Origin: Isoperla grammatica
Lineage: Eukaryota > Arthropoda > Insecta > Plecoptera > Perlodidae
Direction of reading: 5' to 3'
NCBI GenBank assembly: GCA_945910005.1
Contig: OX246744.1
Span: 46,538,623 to 46,602,622, forward strand
Length of the DNA: 64,000 nt
Every line of letters starts with the position of its first letter. Within the stretch, counting starts at the first letter, position 1. The notes beneath the pieces were generated by a model. The model saw nothing but the letters and a program-made list of their open reading frames with translations. It was not told the origin of the DNA and searched no databases. Shown here piece after piece: positions 1-10,704 of the stretch. The translations under genes were made by a program, and so were the position numbers.

Positions 1-88
1 CCCTATCTGCAAGCCGCTTAGCCCTTAATCCTTTAACCTAAGTCATTTTGCACGAACCCTTCTTAAGCGGTGAGTGACTGCAGACACC

Positions 89-312
89 GATAGAGGTGGC
101 TCAGCGGTGAGACGCGAGACTCTCATTCGAGAGGTCTGCGGTTCGATTCCGGCCACCGGCAGTCCTGACTTAAGGTTTTTCCGAGGTTTTTCTCAGTCGT
201 AAAGGCGAATGCTTGGATTGAGTCATACTATCAGCCCTCGGGCATTCCTCAAGTACAGCAATACCTCAGTTAGTCCTGAAGAGAGACATTAATTCCTAAT
301 GGGCAGGTTCCC
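89..312 (+). mobile_element. tRNA-derived SINE (SINE1), copy 1
   Basis: The head is tRNA-like, with a pol III A box (TGGCTCAGCGG, 97-107) and a perfect B box (GGTTCGATTCC, 140-150). A family-specific body follows, including the shared motifs ATCAGCCCTCGG and GCAATACCT. The same arrangement recurs at 5792, 12660, 16405, 22171 and 25958 on both strands, so this is a dispersed repeat and not a functional tRNA gene. The exact 3' end is uncertain because the body decays after about position 275. Confidence 0.85.
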
Positions 313-330
313 TTCGATAAATTGTTATTA

Positions 331-420
331 AATCTCTTTGGTCTACTGGGTTTACTCGTGTTTCCAATGCAGAAGGTCCAGGGTTCGATTGCCGGTTAGG
401 GCTGGGGTTTGCTAATTGTG
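331..420 (+). mobile_element. tRNA-like SINE head, SINE2-related fragment
   Basis: An A-box-like TGGTCTACTGG (339-349) and a B-box-like GGTTCGATTGCC (near 382) flank the motif TCCAATGCAGAAGGTCC, which also occurs in the SINE2 head at 61191. The SINE2 body does not follow, so this is a truncated head or a related family. Confidence 0.55.
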
Positions 421-448
421 GAAATCACTTAAATCCATCTACATGATA

Positions 449-624
449 CTGGGCCCAGATTCATAAAAGTGCCCAAGTGCTAAGACGTCCTAGTTTAGGC
501 AAATCTTAGTGGTATAAATCACGCATATGTCGTTCTGCAATTTCATAAAGACAATATATAGTCAAATATTTTTTTTGAATGCGTAGTTAGGAGAACTTAG
601 AGTTGGGCATCTTTGTGAATCCAG
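449..624. mobile_element. MITE family G, copy 1 (short form)
   Basis: The left end GGGCCCAGATTCATAAA is inverted at the right end (TTTGTGAATCCAG), although the last few right-hand bases are eroded. The interior, including the motif CTAAGACGTCCTAGTTTAGG, is shared with the longer copy G2 at 54434-54999, which carries an extra insertion. The element is about 175 bp with no coding capacity. The left flank CTG and the flanks of G2 suggest a 3-bp CWG target duplication. Confidence 0.7.
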
Positions 625-872
625 GTGAAATGGTGACATTGTGGAAGTCACAACAACGAAGCACATAGTAAATGGTACAAACATCCCCCACTAGAAGTCA
701 GTTATTTTTAAATTAGTAGATAATAAATACTCGATGTATGTATTTATTTATCTCAATTCTCAACAAGAAAACCCCTCGTTAAGTGTTAACAGACGGTTTA
801 AGTCTCATATAACTGTATTTGGTGGAGGCGCCGGGTAGACACAGTAACCATATTGTGTTTAGAGGCGGACAA

Positions 873-935
873 CAAGACGTGGTGAGCTGTCGTAGAGACT
901 CATAGCAACCAAGTAAGCAAGTAAGTAAGTAAGTA

Positions 936-982
<47 letters not shown>

Positions 983-983
983 G

Positions 984-1037
<54 letters not shown>

Positions 1038-1305
1038 CAAGGAAGTATTAAACAAGTAAGTAAGTAAGCAAGTAAGCATGTTGATTCTGGCATTTGTTCG
1101 CAGGTGTTCGCACTGTCCAATCACTGACACTTATGTTTCCTATGTGAAATATCTATCTTTGATTGGTTATCGCTCACTCGTCGATGGTGTTCGAAGCCTA
1201 CAAATCTGTGCCTACAGGGTTGGTTTAGTCACTTCAAATTAAAGTCCCCCACTGCAAATCAGTTTAGTTACTGAGTGGGTAGACTCTAAATGTGAATTTA
1301 TTTAT
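873..1305 (+). mobile_element. SINE2 copy split by an AAGT microsatellite
   Basis: The part at 1079-1305 matches the SINE2 body (motifs CAGGTGTTCGCACTGTCC and CACTGCAAATCAGTTTAGTT, then CTGAGTGGGTAGAC and a TTTA tail). The part at 880-905 resembles the upstream SINE2 segment found before CATAGCAAC in other copies. Between them lies the tetranucleotide array, which therefore seems to have grown inside the SINE. A second remnant of the same junction and tail lies at 1378-1472. Confidence 0.75.
907..1075. repeat. AAGT microsatellite
   Basis: A tetranucleotide AAGT array of about 35-40 units with a few GCAA and GTGA interruptions. It leaves minus-strand frames open as runs of Tyr-Leu-Leu-Thr, which are not genes. 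A shorter array of the same unit lies at 1310-1372. Confidence 0.95.
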
Positions 1306-2615
1306 TTAAGTAAGCAAGCAAGCAATAAAGTAAGTAAGTAAGCAAGTATGTAAGTAAGTATGTAAGTAAGTTTGTGAGCTGTCTTAGGCCGTCATAGCAA
1401 CGAAGTAAGCAAGCGAAGCAGTTCTTGCAACTGATTGGATAGACAATAAATATGGTTATTTATTTAATTATTTCATTTTATTTTAGGTAAAACGGTGGGT
1501 TACAATCATTTTACAGTATCGATACGAATAAAATTCACGCCCAATCTTCTCTACCAAATGTTGTTAAAGTATCGTTAGGTTTGATTCGTCCTTAAAGAAT
1601 GAAGAAACATATTTGTATTTCTTTAACTTTATCGGTTTGAAGTTTGTTTTTGTTGTGATAACTCTTCTTTGTTGATATAATTATAACGAGTTATGTAAAA
1701 ATGTATCCGTGATGGATTTCTCTCTAGCTGTTTCTTTTTCTAGTTCAGCACTACTTATTGTTCGTGCTTTTGATTCATTGCTAATTCATATTATATCTAC
1801 CCGTACTAAACCCATCTTTGTACCAGCGATTGTATGATTCGTGCACCGGAAAGATAACAGATCATTTTCCAAAAACATATTTTACCAATGAAAGTGAGTT
1901 AACACAATATAACAAAAGTTCAAATTTCAGACTTCGTTTTTCCTTCCAAAATTATGTTAAGTAGTTTTCTGCGCACTATCGCTATTAATGTGACGCTGTT
2001 TCTATTTAAATTGCTTCAACATTTAATGAAACTATTTTTATTTCCAGATATTACTTTTTGTTATGATTTCTCGAAACAAAATATTACTTTTCATTCAACG
2101 CACTTCGCTCACTTCAGTAAGCAATTCGTTTTACTTGAGACTTCCTCCCGCTGTTACTGTTTCCTTAAATATTCATGAAACTATATTTATAAAGAGCGAA
2201 CCTTAAAAGGGACCCTATAACATGTTCAAAGCTAAAGAAATGTTTTTTGTCCAAGCCTACTCTTAATATTTTACATTGATTCTCTTTAGCGAGATAGGTA
2301 AATGTGCTACAACTTATATTCTCATAATATTAACTCTGAAAATGAAGAAAGCTGTTAACATTTTTTTCCCCATTCATATCTTACAAACCAATGTATTTTT
2401 GTGTATGCAACTTTTTCTGTTATTTTAAGTAACACGAGACATTTTTAACTAATGCAAATGAAATAAATTATACCGTGCTAACACCTTACGTCTTGTAAAA
2501 TTAGAATTTTGTAGCGTTTTCAAAATACCTGATCACCGACTTAACAACTAAAACCTAAAACGTCAAAAAACGTATCTCTACTTGTGGTAGTCAAACGGTG
2601 AAGTTACCCTACCTT
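1306..2615. other. AT-rich intergenic DNA
   Basis: Apart from the short AAGT patch and the SINE2 tail remnant (1310-1472), I see no coding signal, inverted repeat or family match here. The longest ORF (74 codons at 1954) has low-complexity AT-driven composition. Confidence 0.6.
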
Positions 2616-3010
2616 GGTTGCTTGTACGGCTCGAGCCCTGTCACAGGTAGACGGGTAGACGGGTAGACGGGTAGACCTCTAGTTACGGCGGCGTAGCAAG
2701 ACGAAGAGATCGCGTGGATCCACTACGCGCGCTTATATCCCCGAGTAGGGGTAGTTACCCCCTCCCCTCCCACCCCCCACCCCCTCTCTGCGTGGCAGGC
2801 GTCACACACCCCCGTACCTGGGGGAGGTGGGGCCATGGCCTACACAACTTGCAGCAGCTCTTCCTTTATAATCATTCATTTGGGCGATGGGTTTGTAACT
2901 CGGATTCAAAAGTTTTAAAATTAATCACGAACTAGGAATCGAACTCTGGACTTTCTGAGTTAGAAGCAGGGATGGACCACAAGACTAACTAGCCACGTAC
3001 AAGCAACAAT
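2616..3010 (-). mobile_element. Possible third SINE or MITE with tRNA-like head
   Basis: Read on the minus strand, 2995-2930 has an A-box-like TGGCTAGTTAGTC and a B-box-like GAGTTCGATTCCTAG. The ends carry a short inversion (GGTTGCTTGTACG near 2618, CGTACAAGCAAC near 2996). Inside are about four units of an 8-bp GTAGACGG repeat (2645-2680) and a C-rich stretch (2755-2815). Only one copy is present, so the boundaries are inferred. Confidence 0.4.
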
Positions 3011-3429
3011 AGGCTGTATGCACAGCTAGCTTGCGGAACACACGGTTTTATTCTAGTAAAATTACTTTAATGTACTTAAATTGTCCCAAATGTAAATCAA
3101 AATTACTTATGAATGTTTCTTTGTTGCAATAAATACTTCTGTTTTCAAAAATGTTCTAAAATCACTCTTGTAATGTGATGTTGCTGAACACCTTTCACGC
3201 CTATTTAAGAGCATCTGAAGAACGGAAATATTGATTGGATTGGAATAAAAACCATTGATATAAGAAAGAGCAGCACTTCACTCTTTAGTGGATGAGATAT
3301 ACTGATTTTTTCAGGGACAATTTAAATACATTTTAAATCAGTTTTAACGAAAAGAAATTGAGTGTTCCAAACGGTGGGTGAATGACGGTTCGGTCATTAG
3401 TTTCTTAACATTGGAACAATTGACTTTTT

Positions 3430-3580
3430 TTACTATTTATTTAAGAATTGGCCCCATACAACATTTTATGCCATTTAACAGTGATCAGTATAACAACGGA
3501 TGATTAACAACGATGCATGATGATGAAGAAGGGAGAAGGGGAAGCCTGGTACCGGCACGTAGCCTACTCCTGTCAAAAAT
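3430..3580 (+). repeat. Dispersed repeat V, copy 1
   Basis: This shares a colinear block with 12970-13140: a TTTATTTA start, TTTATGCCATTT, CAACGATGCATGATGATG, a GAAG-rich run and GGCACGTAGCCTACTC. There is no inverted repeat or ORF. It may be the 3' part of a retroelement. Confidence 0.6.
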
Positions 3581-3924
3581 TACCAAGGAGACCATCAGCT
3601 TTACGTCCCATCCGAAAGGACGGTGTAACTTTGACCAGTCATATAGGTTCCTCCACTAACCTAGACTGTTGTCGAGAAGAACGAAGCTGTTACACAAGCT
3701 TTCGAACCCTCCAATCTGCTCTAACCAACGGTAACTAGTGTTTCAGAGAAGAGTGGTCACATATCCACCTCCTAACCTACCCCGAGGTTGCTTAACTTCG
3801 GTGTTCGTATGGGAACCGGCTACTAAGCGACCGCGGCTAAACCGTTGGCTAAATTTGACTGGTATAATATGTAAACTGTGACTTCAGAACCGTCACATAA
3901 CAAATGGTTTAAATGTTCCGCACT

Positions 3925-3998
3925 AAAGATCAGTTCTTGTATAACCGAGTGGGTAGACTACAATAAACACAACTGTATGTTTGTATTTATTTACACAG
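3925..3998 (+). mobile_element. SINE2 3' tail fragment
   Basis: It carries a degenerate version of the SINE2 3' end (GATCAGTT, then CGAGTGGGTAGAC and a TATTTATTTA tail). The SINE2 body is missing. The preceding 3580-3925 shows nothing recognisable. Confidence 0.5.
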
Positions 3999-4244
3999 CC
4001 TTAACATCATAATGTACATATTAGTTGAGATGTACCCGGGGCAAGATGAATGTATAATGTGGTTACACGATGAGAAGTCAACACTGTATACGCGAACTAT
4101 CTGAACGAGAAGTGAGCAAAGCACCACACATACACACGCAAACCAAGCAGGGGGGGGGAAGGGGGTAACCCCACCTCCCAAGACGGTGTTAGTTTGTTGG
4201 TTGAACGATCGATGCGAGCCCTTACTTTTATGCCACTTGTTTAA

Positions 4245-4553
4245 ATAAAATAAGATAAATACATTCACATTTAGAGTCTACCCACTCAGTAACTAAACTG
4301 ATTTGCAGTGGGGGACTTTAATTAAAAGCGACTAAACCAACCCTGTAGGCTACGAACACCATCGACGAGTGAGCGATAACCAATCCAAGATCGATATTCA
4401 AAATACGAAACACATGAATCAGTGGTTGGACGGTGCGAACACCTGCGGACAAATGTCAGAATCAACAAGGCCGATTCAGAACAACTTTGAATTTATGGAG
4501 TGCTTCGTTGCTAGGACGGCTCCAAAGTCACCGTTTACTTATTCCTTGAATTT
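4245..4553 (-). mobile_element. SINE2 copy, 5' truncated
   Basis: This is a minus-strand SINE2 body. Its TAAAT-type tail lies at the left, followed by GTCTACCCACTCAGTAAC, CACCATCGACGAGTGAGC and the far end at CCGTTTACTTATTCC. It lacks the tRNA-like head, as do the copies at 14436, 20841, 26347 and 43521. Confidence 0.8.
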
Positions 4554-4619
4554 CTTGTGTGTTTTTATGATTCGCGCTAACTGTGAAACTCCTGTTGAAA
4601 TCTGAAACATCTAAAAGCT

Positions 4620-5140
4620 TTTACGTGGATCTAACGCCAATAATGTTGTGGTGAAAATTTGTTAAGAAGTTATACTTATAGTTATCATAAAGTTTCATCG
4701 ATTTTTGTAATCAAACCAATATGGCGGCAAAGCTATTTAAAGTATAAATTTCCGTCCCGTCACGGCCATGTTTATATACTTTTAACGATAGGAGGTAATA
4801 AAATGCATTTCTATTGTTGTCTATAAAATATAAAGTTACAATGAACACGAACAATCTAACTAAGGTCCAGTCTAACAATGTCCCAATAACTAATTATTCG
4901 TCGAATAGCCTAATTGTTGTCTCCATGTGGCAACGACCAATCAAAACTCTTGAAATCCTACAAATAGCTTAATTGCAACCAATTTCTTATTAGGAGATTG
5001 TAAGACCGGCCTTAAGATATGCATATACTTCTTTTAAGTTGTTGATTCTTGTTTTTAATAATGTGCAGCTTTGAGACTGGTCAGTATGTTCCATGGGCGA
5101 GGACATCGCTTATCAACGCGTCACAAAGAACGTCTCCCTA
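4620..5140. mobile_element. Diverged family P fragment containing repeat U copy 1
   Basis: 4690-4840 resembles the interior of family P (ATGGCGGCAAA, CATTTCTATTG). 5085-5130 resembles its right end (CGCTTATCAACGCGTCA). Between them, 4853-4980 matches repeat U at 55625-55760 (AACAATGTCCCAATAACTA, TTATTCGTCGAATAGC). No ORF is meaningful. Confidence 0.45.
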
Positions 5141-5791
5141 ATTCAAACACAATATCTCTTCTTTATGTGGTACAAATGATTCCGAATGCACTGGTTTTAA
5201 TTTATCTTGAATTTAGTAAGCCATTTGCAAAAAAAAGAACTCTTACATTCTTGTAAACAAAAATTAAATTAAAAAACACGCTATTCGTATATATCAGCTA
5301 CCTACCTCAGTGGTTAAAGATGTAATTAAAAGATGGTCTCGCTCGATCGTGTTTTGTCATCTCCATACTGAACGTCCCCCCCCCCCCCCCCCACCCCTCG
5401 TACTAATGTTACTAACCACCGAGCCGTGAGAGAAACAGCTTGTTATACGCACCAGATAAATATTTATTCCTCCAAACGAACTCAGACGAAATGAAAAGAA
5501 AATACAAAACGAAATTGGCCGACGTAAGGTAAGACATGAGTGGGAGACAGAGAGAAGACAAAGGTGGATCAAAAGACGTTTTCAGGCCTGCGCGTCAGCA
5601 TGATATATGGGGGTTGTGGGTAAATATACGTTCGGGTGAGGGTTGATGGAAACTGTCAATATTTAAAAAAAAATTATATTTACTATTCACTTTTTTCCAA
5701 AATTAAAAGTATGATCAAGAAATAGAAACATTATTACTATAGGTGATGATGATGATAATAATAATAATATTAATATTTTTTCGTAGGCATC
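5141..5791. other. Intergenic DNA with a C17 tract
   Basis: I see nothing gene-like. A C17 homopolymer lies at 5376-5392 and a short GAT/AAT patch at 5743-5770. The 71-codon minus-strand ORF here is opened by the homopolymer. Confidence 0.6.
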
Positions 5792-5945
5792 TAACTAGGT
5801 ATTGCGGTATTTGTAATAGTTGGGAAGGAATATCCGAGGGCTGTTAGTAGTATGACTCAATCCCAGCATTCGTCTTATGACTGAGGAAAACCTTCAGTCA
5901 GCTGGCGGGTATCGAACCGGCGACCTCCCGAATTTGGATTTCATA
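5792..5945 (-). mobile_element. SINE1 copy 2, head truncated
   Basis: On the minus strand it carries the B box (complement of GTATCGAACCGG), the CAGTCAG segment, the CCTCGG motif and the GCAATACCTAG end. The A-box part is missing beyond 5945. Confidence 0.8.
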
Positions 5946-6387
5946 CATGAATACAGATCCATTATTATGTGTTATCTATATAGTAATTACACACATGGGT
6001 TACAGAAAACATAGCTTAAGTTCGTTGGGTTATTTGCGGATGCGGTTTCGATCTAACGCGGGTGCGGTTGCGGTTCATAAACATTACGGGAGCGGATGCG
6101 GTTTTCATTTGGCGGTTACGGATAAAATATTCCCGACCCACGCACAGTTCGTCTCGAGTATAGACTGTGAATGTAGAAAGAAAATACTGACAGAAGAAAA
6201 AAGATGAGAGAATGAAAAGTTTTTTTTTTAAACTCATTGCATAAAGAAACGTAAGGTAGTGTTTTTTTAAAACAGATGCGTTTATCAGGAAATATATTGG
6301 TGATGTATTCTTTAGCAGGATCTCTTAACAATATTCAATGTATTGCATTGAAGTGGGTCTCAGAGATAACATGATCGCAGCGATATA

Positions 6388-6600
6388 GTTGAGAAACTGT
6401 AAGAATGACGGCCCCCTCCTTATCCCCTCCACTGCTACCCGACCCCCCTTAACTCCATGAGACAACAAACTGAACTACTGAAACAAACTGATTTTCAGTT
6501 ACGCATTTCATTTTGTTATATAGGTTGTCACGGAGTTGAGGGGGATCGGGTAGCAGTGGTGGGGATAAGGCGAGGGCCGTCATTCTTACAGTTTCTCAAC
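6388..6600. mobile_element. MITE family J, copy 1 (uninterrupted)
   Basis: The ends GTTGAGAAACTGTAAGAATG and its complement define terminal inverted repeats of about 68 bp. The arms contain CTGCTACCCGACCCCC. TATA flanks both ends (6384-6387 and 6601-6604), consistent with a TA duplication and a Tc1/mariner-type origin. This is the empty-site counterpart of J2 at 56817-59536. Confidence 0.88.
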
Positions 6601-6604
6601 TATA

Positions 6605-7710
6605 CCATGTTTAGTTCGTTATTCATTATTCTGGTGATCGCGACGTTGCCAGTTCGACTGAACTAAATTGTTTGAACGCTCGAAGAATTCCAAGCGGGGA
6701 ATAAGTAGCCATCCTTGTTTCGCATTCAAAGATATGCTGATGTCGCCATCTCAGTTCTCTCCGGGCGGATCATCATAAAACATCTTCCGCGCTAAACGTG
6801 TTTACTGATATTCCGTTGCATGAAACGTTGTTTTACGTAATCAGCACGCGTGTGTTTAGATGCATACTCGGATAATGAGGGATCTGAAAACGGTCGCGGT
6901 CTTTATCTAAGATGGAAACCAAACGAATTATAATTCGAAAAAAACCTTAAATTTAACGTTTTTAGAATAGGGCCAGATAGCTCTGCCTGTTGTACGACGC
7001 GAAAAATACGCTGACATATTATTACCTATTTGTCTTTCTAATACTAATTAAGAAATTAATTAACTAATAATTACAAAAAAACTAACAATAATAAACTTTT
7101 AATTAACGTTAACTAATTATTTAATAAAAATTACAAATTGATAATTAATGATGATATTCAGGAATGGGATAAAAGACACACATTATGCCCAGTGAAAGAA
7201 CTAAGAAAAAGGACCCAAAATGTTGATTCAATAAATTTTGCAATTGAGGAAATCGTTTAATGAATAAAATCAGAAATGATTTGACTTGACTCAATTGACG
7301 GTGAGGTTTGAAAGGAGTCACATCAGCTTCTTATTGAACTCTTTGACGTGCGCCAGTGAGTCTTGTCTTTGTCTATGACGTCATTACAGCGAGGGGTAGC
7401 GCGAACAATACTTCACGACACGGCACAATATTGAAACAGCGATTAGAAATGATCGGGTCGGCGCGTTAGATCTAACAATACCGGATACAATACAAGATAC
7501 AAGAGTCGTGTGATTAATATGTGGGTGTTGTTTTAATTTCGTTCTTTTAGGTTTGTTTTTAATTCAAGATTTGCTGGGATTTCAATTTGCTAGCGTCGAC
7601 GCCGTGTCTTGTTTCTTGTCAACAGACTTTTAGATTAAAGTTTTTTTTACCTACGTGGTTTTAAGTACATCTTTTGTAATTTCATTGTGTGGTAACAAGA
7701 ATAATCAATT
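6605..7710. other. Intergenic DNA, AT-rich
   Basis: 7015-7150 is extremely AT-rich (TAATTA-type). A CRE-like TGACGTCA lies near 7377. No ORF over 65 codons, inverted repeat or family match was seen. Confidence 0.55.
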
Positions 7711-7823
<113 letters not shown>

Positions 7824-8179
7824 TAATATTATTAGTGTTTTCTGAGTTCTGAAAATGTATTGCAGCTGTCTGTATTGTCACCTGGGTTCATCTGTAGGGA
7901 ATCACTAATCATTATTTCAATTGTCTCCGTCTACTGAAACCCATAGCCCAAGTAAACTCATAGAAACACCTGTTAACTCCCTAATTGCTCTGCTTAGAGG
8001 TGTTTGTCGTTTTATCCCTCATTGTTTGCTCGCTCGTAAAGACCAGCGGAGATGAAAACTGATTGAAGATAATGCCATATATTAATGTCACCATCTGAGC
8101 CCTATAGATGTTAGCTACACTCTAATCAATGTAAGAATGAGGTTCGGCCTTTGGACCCAATAAGGAAGAGAAATATCAG

Positions 8180-8520
8180 TAGGGAACTTGCAACCGATGA
8201 CGTCACAGCCGAACTTCAACAATGTAACAAATGAATCGAACTGATTCGACAAACAACGAGCTGTCAAAATAATAAAATTGCAACATTATGAAGAAAACGA
8301 GGTATGGCGATAGTATAAATGCTCACCAGTTACAATTTTAATGATGGGCAACCAAGCTGTGGTAGTTTTTGTATGTTTCTTGCTTGTTTTGAAGATTTGT
8401 TTTCAAAGTCAGAATATTTTATTGTTTGACGGCTTGTTGTTTGTCCATCGATTCATTTCATTTGTTTAATTGTTGCAAAGCAAGCTTGCAAGAAGCCTAT
8501 TGCAACGCAGGCACGTTCAT
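8180..8520. mobile_element. MITE family T, copy 1
   Basis: The left arm (AACAAATGAATCGA, AACAACGAGCTGTCAAA) is inverted at the right (TTTGACGGCTTGTTGTTTG, TTCATTTCATTTGTT). Related copies lie at 36835-37131 (opposite strand) and 42700-42955. No coding capacity. The interval 7820-8179 before it shows nothing recognisable. Confidence 0.7.
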
Positions 8521-8599
8521 AAGCAAGAGAACACATTTTCTAGAGATTGACAAATTTATCTTTTCTTTTTGGTCAATTTAAAAACATTTGAAAGTAATT

Positions 8600-9360
8600 A
8601 AGCGAGCGAAGCGAGCGTTTCCACGAGACTCTTATGGCACTTCGTTCTGTTTTTTTGTTTGTTTGTTTGTTTTTTTTTTTGTTTTTTTGTTTTTTTGTTT
8701 TTATGTCCGTCGATAGCGGTCGAACGGAAAGTCAGATCAACTTGAAATTTGGACCATCCACAAGCCTCGATGTGGATTGAAGGTGTATAGTTTTGAGGCA
8801 AAATCGTTCGAAAAGTTACAAAGTTACACCATAGTTACTGCAAAATATTTTTCTGAAACAAAATGGCGGCAAAATGTGAGATAGCCAGATTTTTCTACAG
8901 ATTTTTCCGGTCACGAATATGTTAATGTAATGGCGATCTGATAAATATTGGCAAAGTTACACAAAAGTTACTCGAAAATATATTTTTGAAACACAGTTAC
9001 GGCAAAATGTGAGGTGGCTATCTGATAGTAAATTTTTGTCCGGTTACGAATATACTAATGTAAACGCGATCCGATACGTATAAGAGGCAGAAATGACATT
9101 TCTATTGCTGTCAATAACTGTTAGTAACGGTGGCGGACCGCGGCGAAAACAAGACACCGAAAATTCTTAGCAACGCACACTGCACGACGTCCAACAATGT
9201 TGGGAAGTTTAATAGCTATGGAAATTAGAAAAAATTTTGCAATGCGTATCCTTGAATTGTTGTTTATTGTTGTCTTTATTACCTTTGAGATCTTTTCGCC
9301 AGAACGTTCGTAGATATGGACGCGCTCGCTTATCAACGCGTCAAACAGAGCGTTTTCCTA
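8600..9360. mobile_element. Family P element, copy 1
   Basis: It runs from TTAAGCGAGCG to CGCTCGCTTATCAACGCGTC, giving short terminal inversions (TAAGCGAGCG). Diagnostic interior motifs are GATAGCGGTCGAACGGAAAG and CACAAGCCTCGATGTGGATT. A G/T-rich tract lies at 8651-8700. P2 lies 80 bp away in the same orientation, and P3 is inverted at 40388. There is no transposase ORF, so it is a non-autonomous element of unknown superfamily. Confidence 0.65.
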
Positions 9361-9442
9361 GTTTTGACAGGTCAAAATCGAGTGTCTCGTAGGGTATGTG
9401 AACACACACTCTTCTACGCGCCACTAGAAGCGGATTAAACTG

Positions 9443-9893
9443 GTTAAGCGAGCGTCTCCACGAGACTCTTATGGCACTTCATTCTGTTTGTTTTTTGTTT
9501 TGTTTTTATGTCTGTCGATAGCGGTCGAACGGAAAGTCCGATCAACTTGAAATTTGTACCATCCACAAGCCTCGATGTGGATTGAAGGTGTATAGTTTTG
9601 AGGCAAAATCGTTCGAAAAGTTACAAAGTTACACTCAATAACTGTTAGTAACGGTGGCGGACCGCCGCGAAAACACTAGACAGAATGACAACGAAAATTC
9701 TTAACAACGCAAATTGCACTGCATCCAACAATATCGGGAAGTAAAATAGCTATGGAAATTAGAAAAAATTTTGAAATGCACATTCTTGAATTGTTGTTAA
9801 TTGTTGTTTTTATTAGCTTTGAGATCTTTTCGCCAGAACGTTCGTAGATATGGACGCGCTCGCTTATCAACGCGTCAAACAGAACGTTTTTCT
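9443..9893. mobile_element. Family P element, copy 2 (internally deleted)
   Basis: It has the same ends and orientation as P1 but lacks about 330 bp of the interior: the segment after TCGTTCGAAAAGTTACAAAG jumps directly to AACTGTTAGTAACGGTGGCG. The two lie almost in tandem. Confidence 0.65.
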
Positions 9894-10226
9894 AGTACTA
9901 ATATTGAAGGTACAGTGATGAAAAATTAAGATAAGTTAATGTTTCAATTTGAAAGTTAAACTCTTGTTTTTATTTGTTTGAGTTTCGAGTAGGGTGGACA
10001 AGACAACACAAGCAGCGTCTGTTTGTGATTGGCCGACTCACAGCTGGGCAGACAATGAGAACACAGAACACTTGCTTGGACATATCGGGGCGCATTGAAT
10101 AGCGATGACGTCACCGCTGGTCGCTACCCACAGCCCACGTGACACGTCAGCACCAGGCGGTGACGTGGGAGTACGTGGACACAGCGTGGGCAGGCTGTGG
10201 AACGTGGGAGTACGTGGCAGACCTCA
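9894..10226. other. Intergenic DNA with a short direct duplication
   Basis: ACGTGGGAGTACGTGG occurs twice, near 10163 and 10201, bordering the palindrome that follows. No gene is seen. Confidence 0.5.
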
Positions 10227-10701
10227 CATGGCCACACCATTTTCCCCCCGTTTTGGACACCCATAGATACGTTGACAGATAAGCTACCCCGGGATTTCTT
10301 GTTTTCCTAGAACGATCGGACCTCATCGCCTTGAAGAATGTGATGAGTGTATTCAGTCATCTGAACTCCTCGACTATGCTCGAGTTTGAATGGAGATAAT
10401 TGCTCGACTGGACTTTGCTCTAGGGGTGTACCAAGAAAACTACCTACAGTGGAGTTCCGCGGAAGTTTACACCAACATTTTAGGTAGTTTTCTTGGTACA
10501 CTCCTAGAGCAAAGTCCAGTCGAGCAATTATCTCCATTCAAACTCGAGCAAAAGACGAGGAATTCAGATGACTGAATACACTCATCACATTCTTCAAGGC
10601 GATGAGGTCCGATCGTTCTAGGAAAACAAGAAATCCCGGGGTAGCTTATCTTTCAACGTATCTATGGGTGTCCAAAACGGGGGGGAAATGGTGTGGCCAT
10701 G
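10227..10701. mobile_element. 475-bp foldback palindrome
   Basis: The two arms (about 10227-10446 and 10481-10701) are near-perfect inverted copies of about 220 bp, separated by about 34 bp. The outer ends are CATGGCCACACCATTT and its complement. ORFs on opposite strands share the same N-terminal peptide purely because of the palindrome. The central spacer contains GTTCCGCGGAAGTTTACACC, whose complement nearly matches the right flank at 10701-10720. It is probably a foldback or MITE-type element. Confidence 0.75.
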
Positions 10702-10704
10702 GTG

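Noticed and set aside
89..162. Functional tRNA gene
   Set aside because: The head recurs in six places with a shared non-tRNA body and imperfect arms, so it is a SINE.
779..1130. Leu/Tyr-rich minus-strand ORFs resembling membrane proteins
   Set aside because: They are translated AAGT microsatellite.
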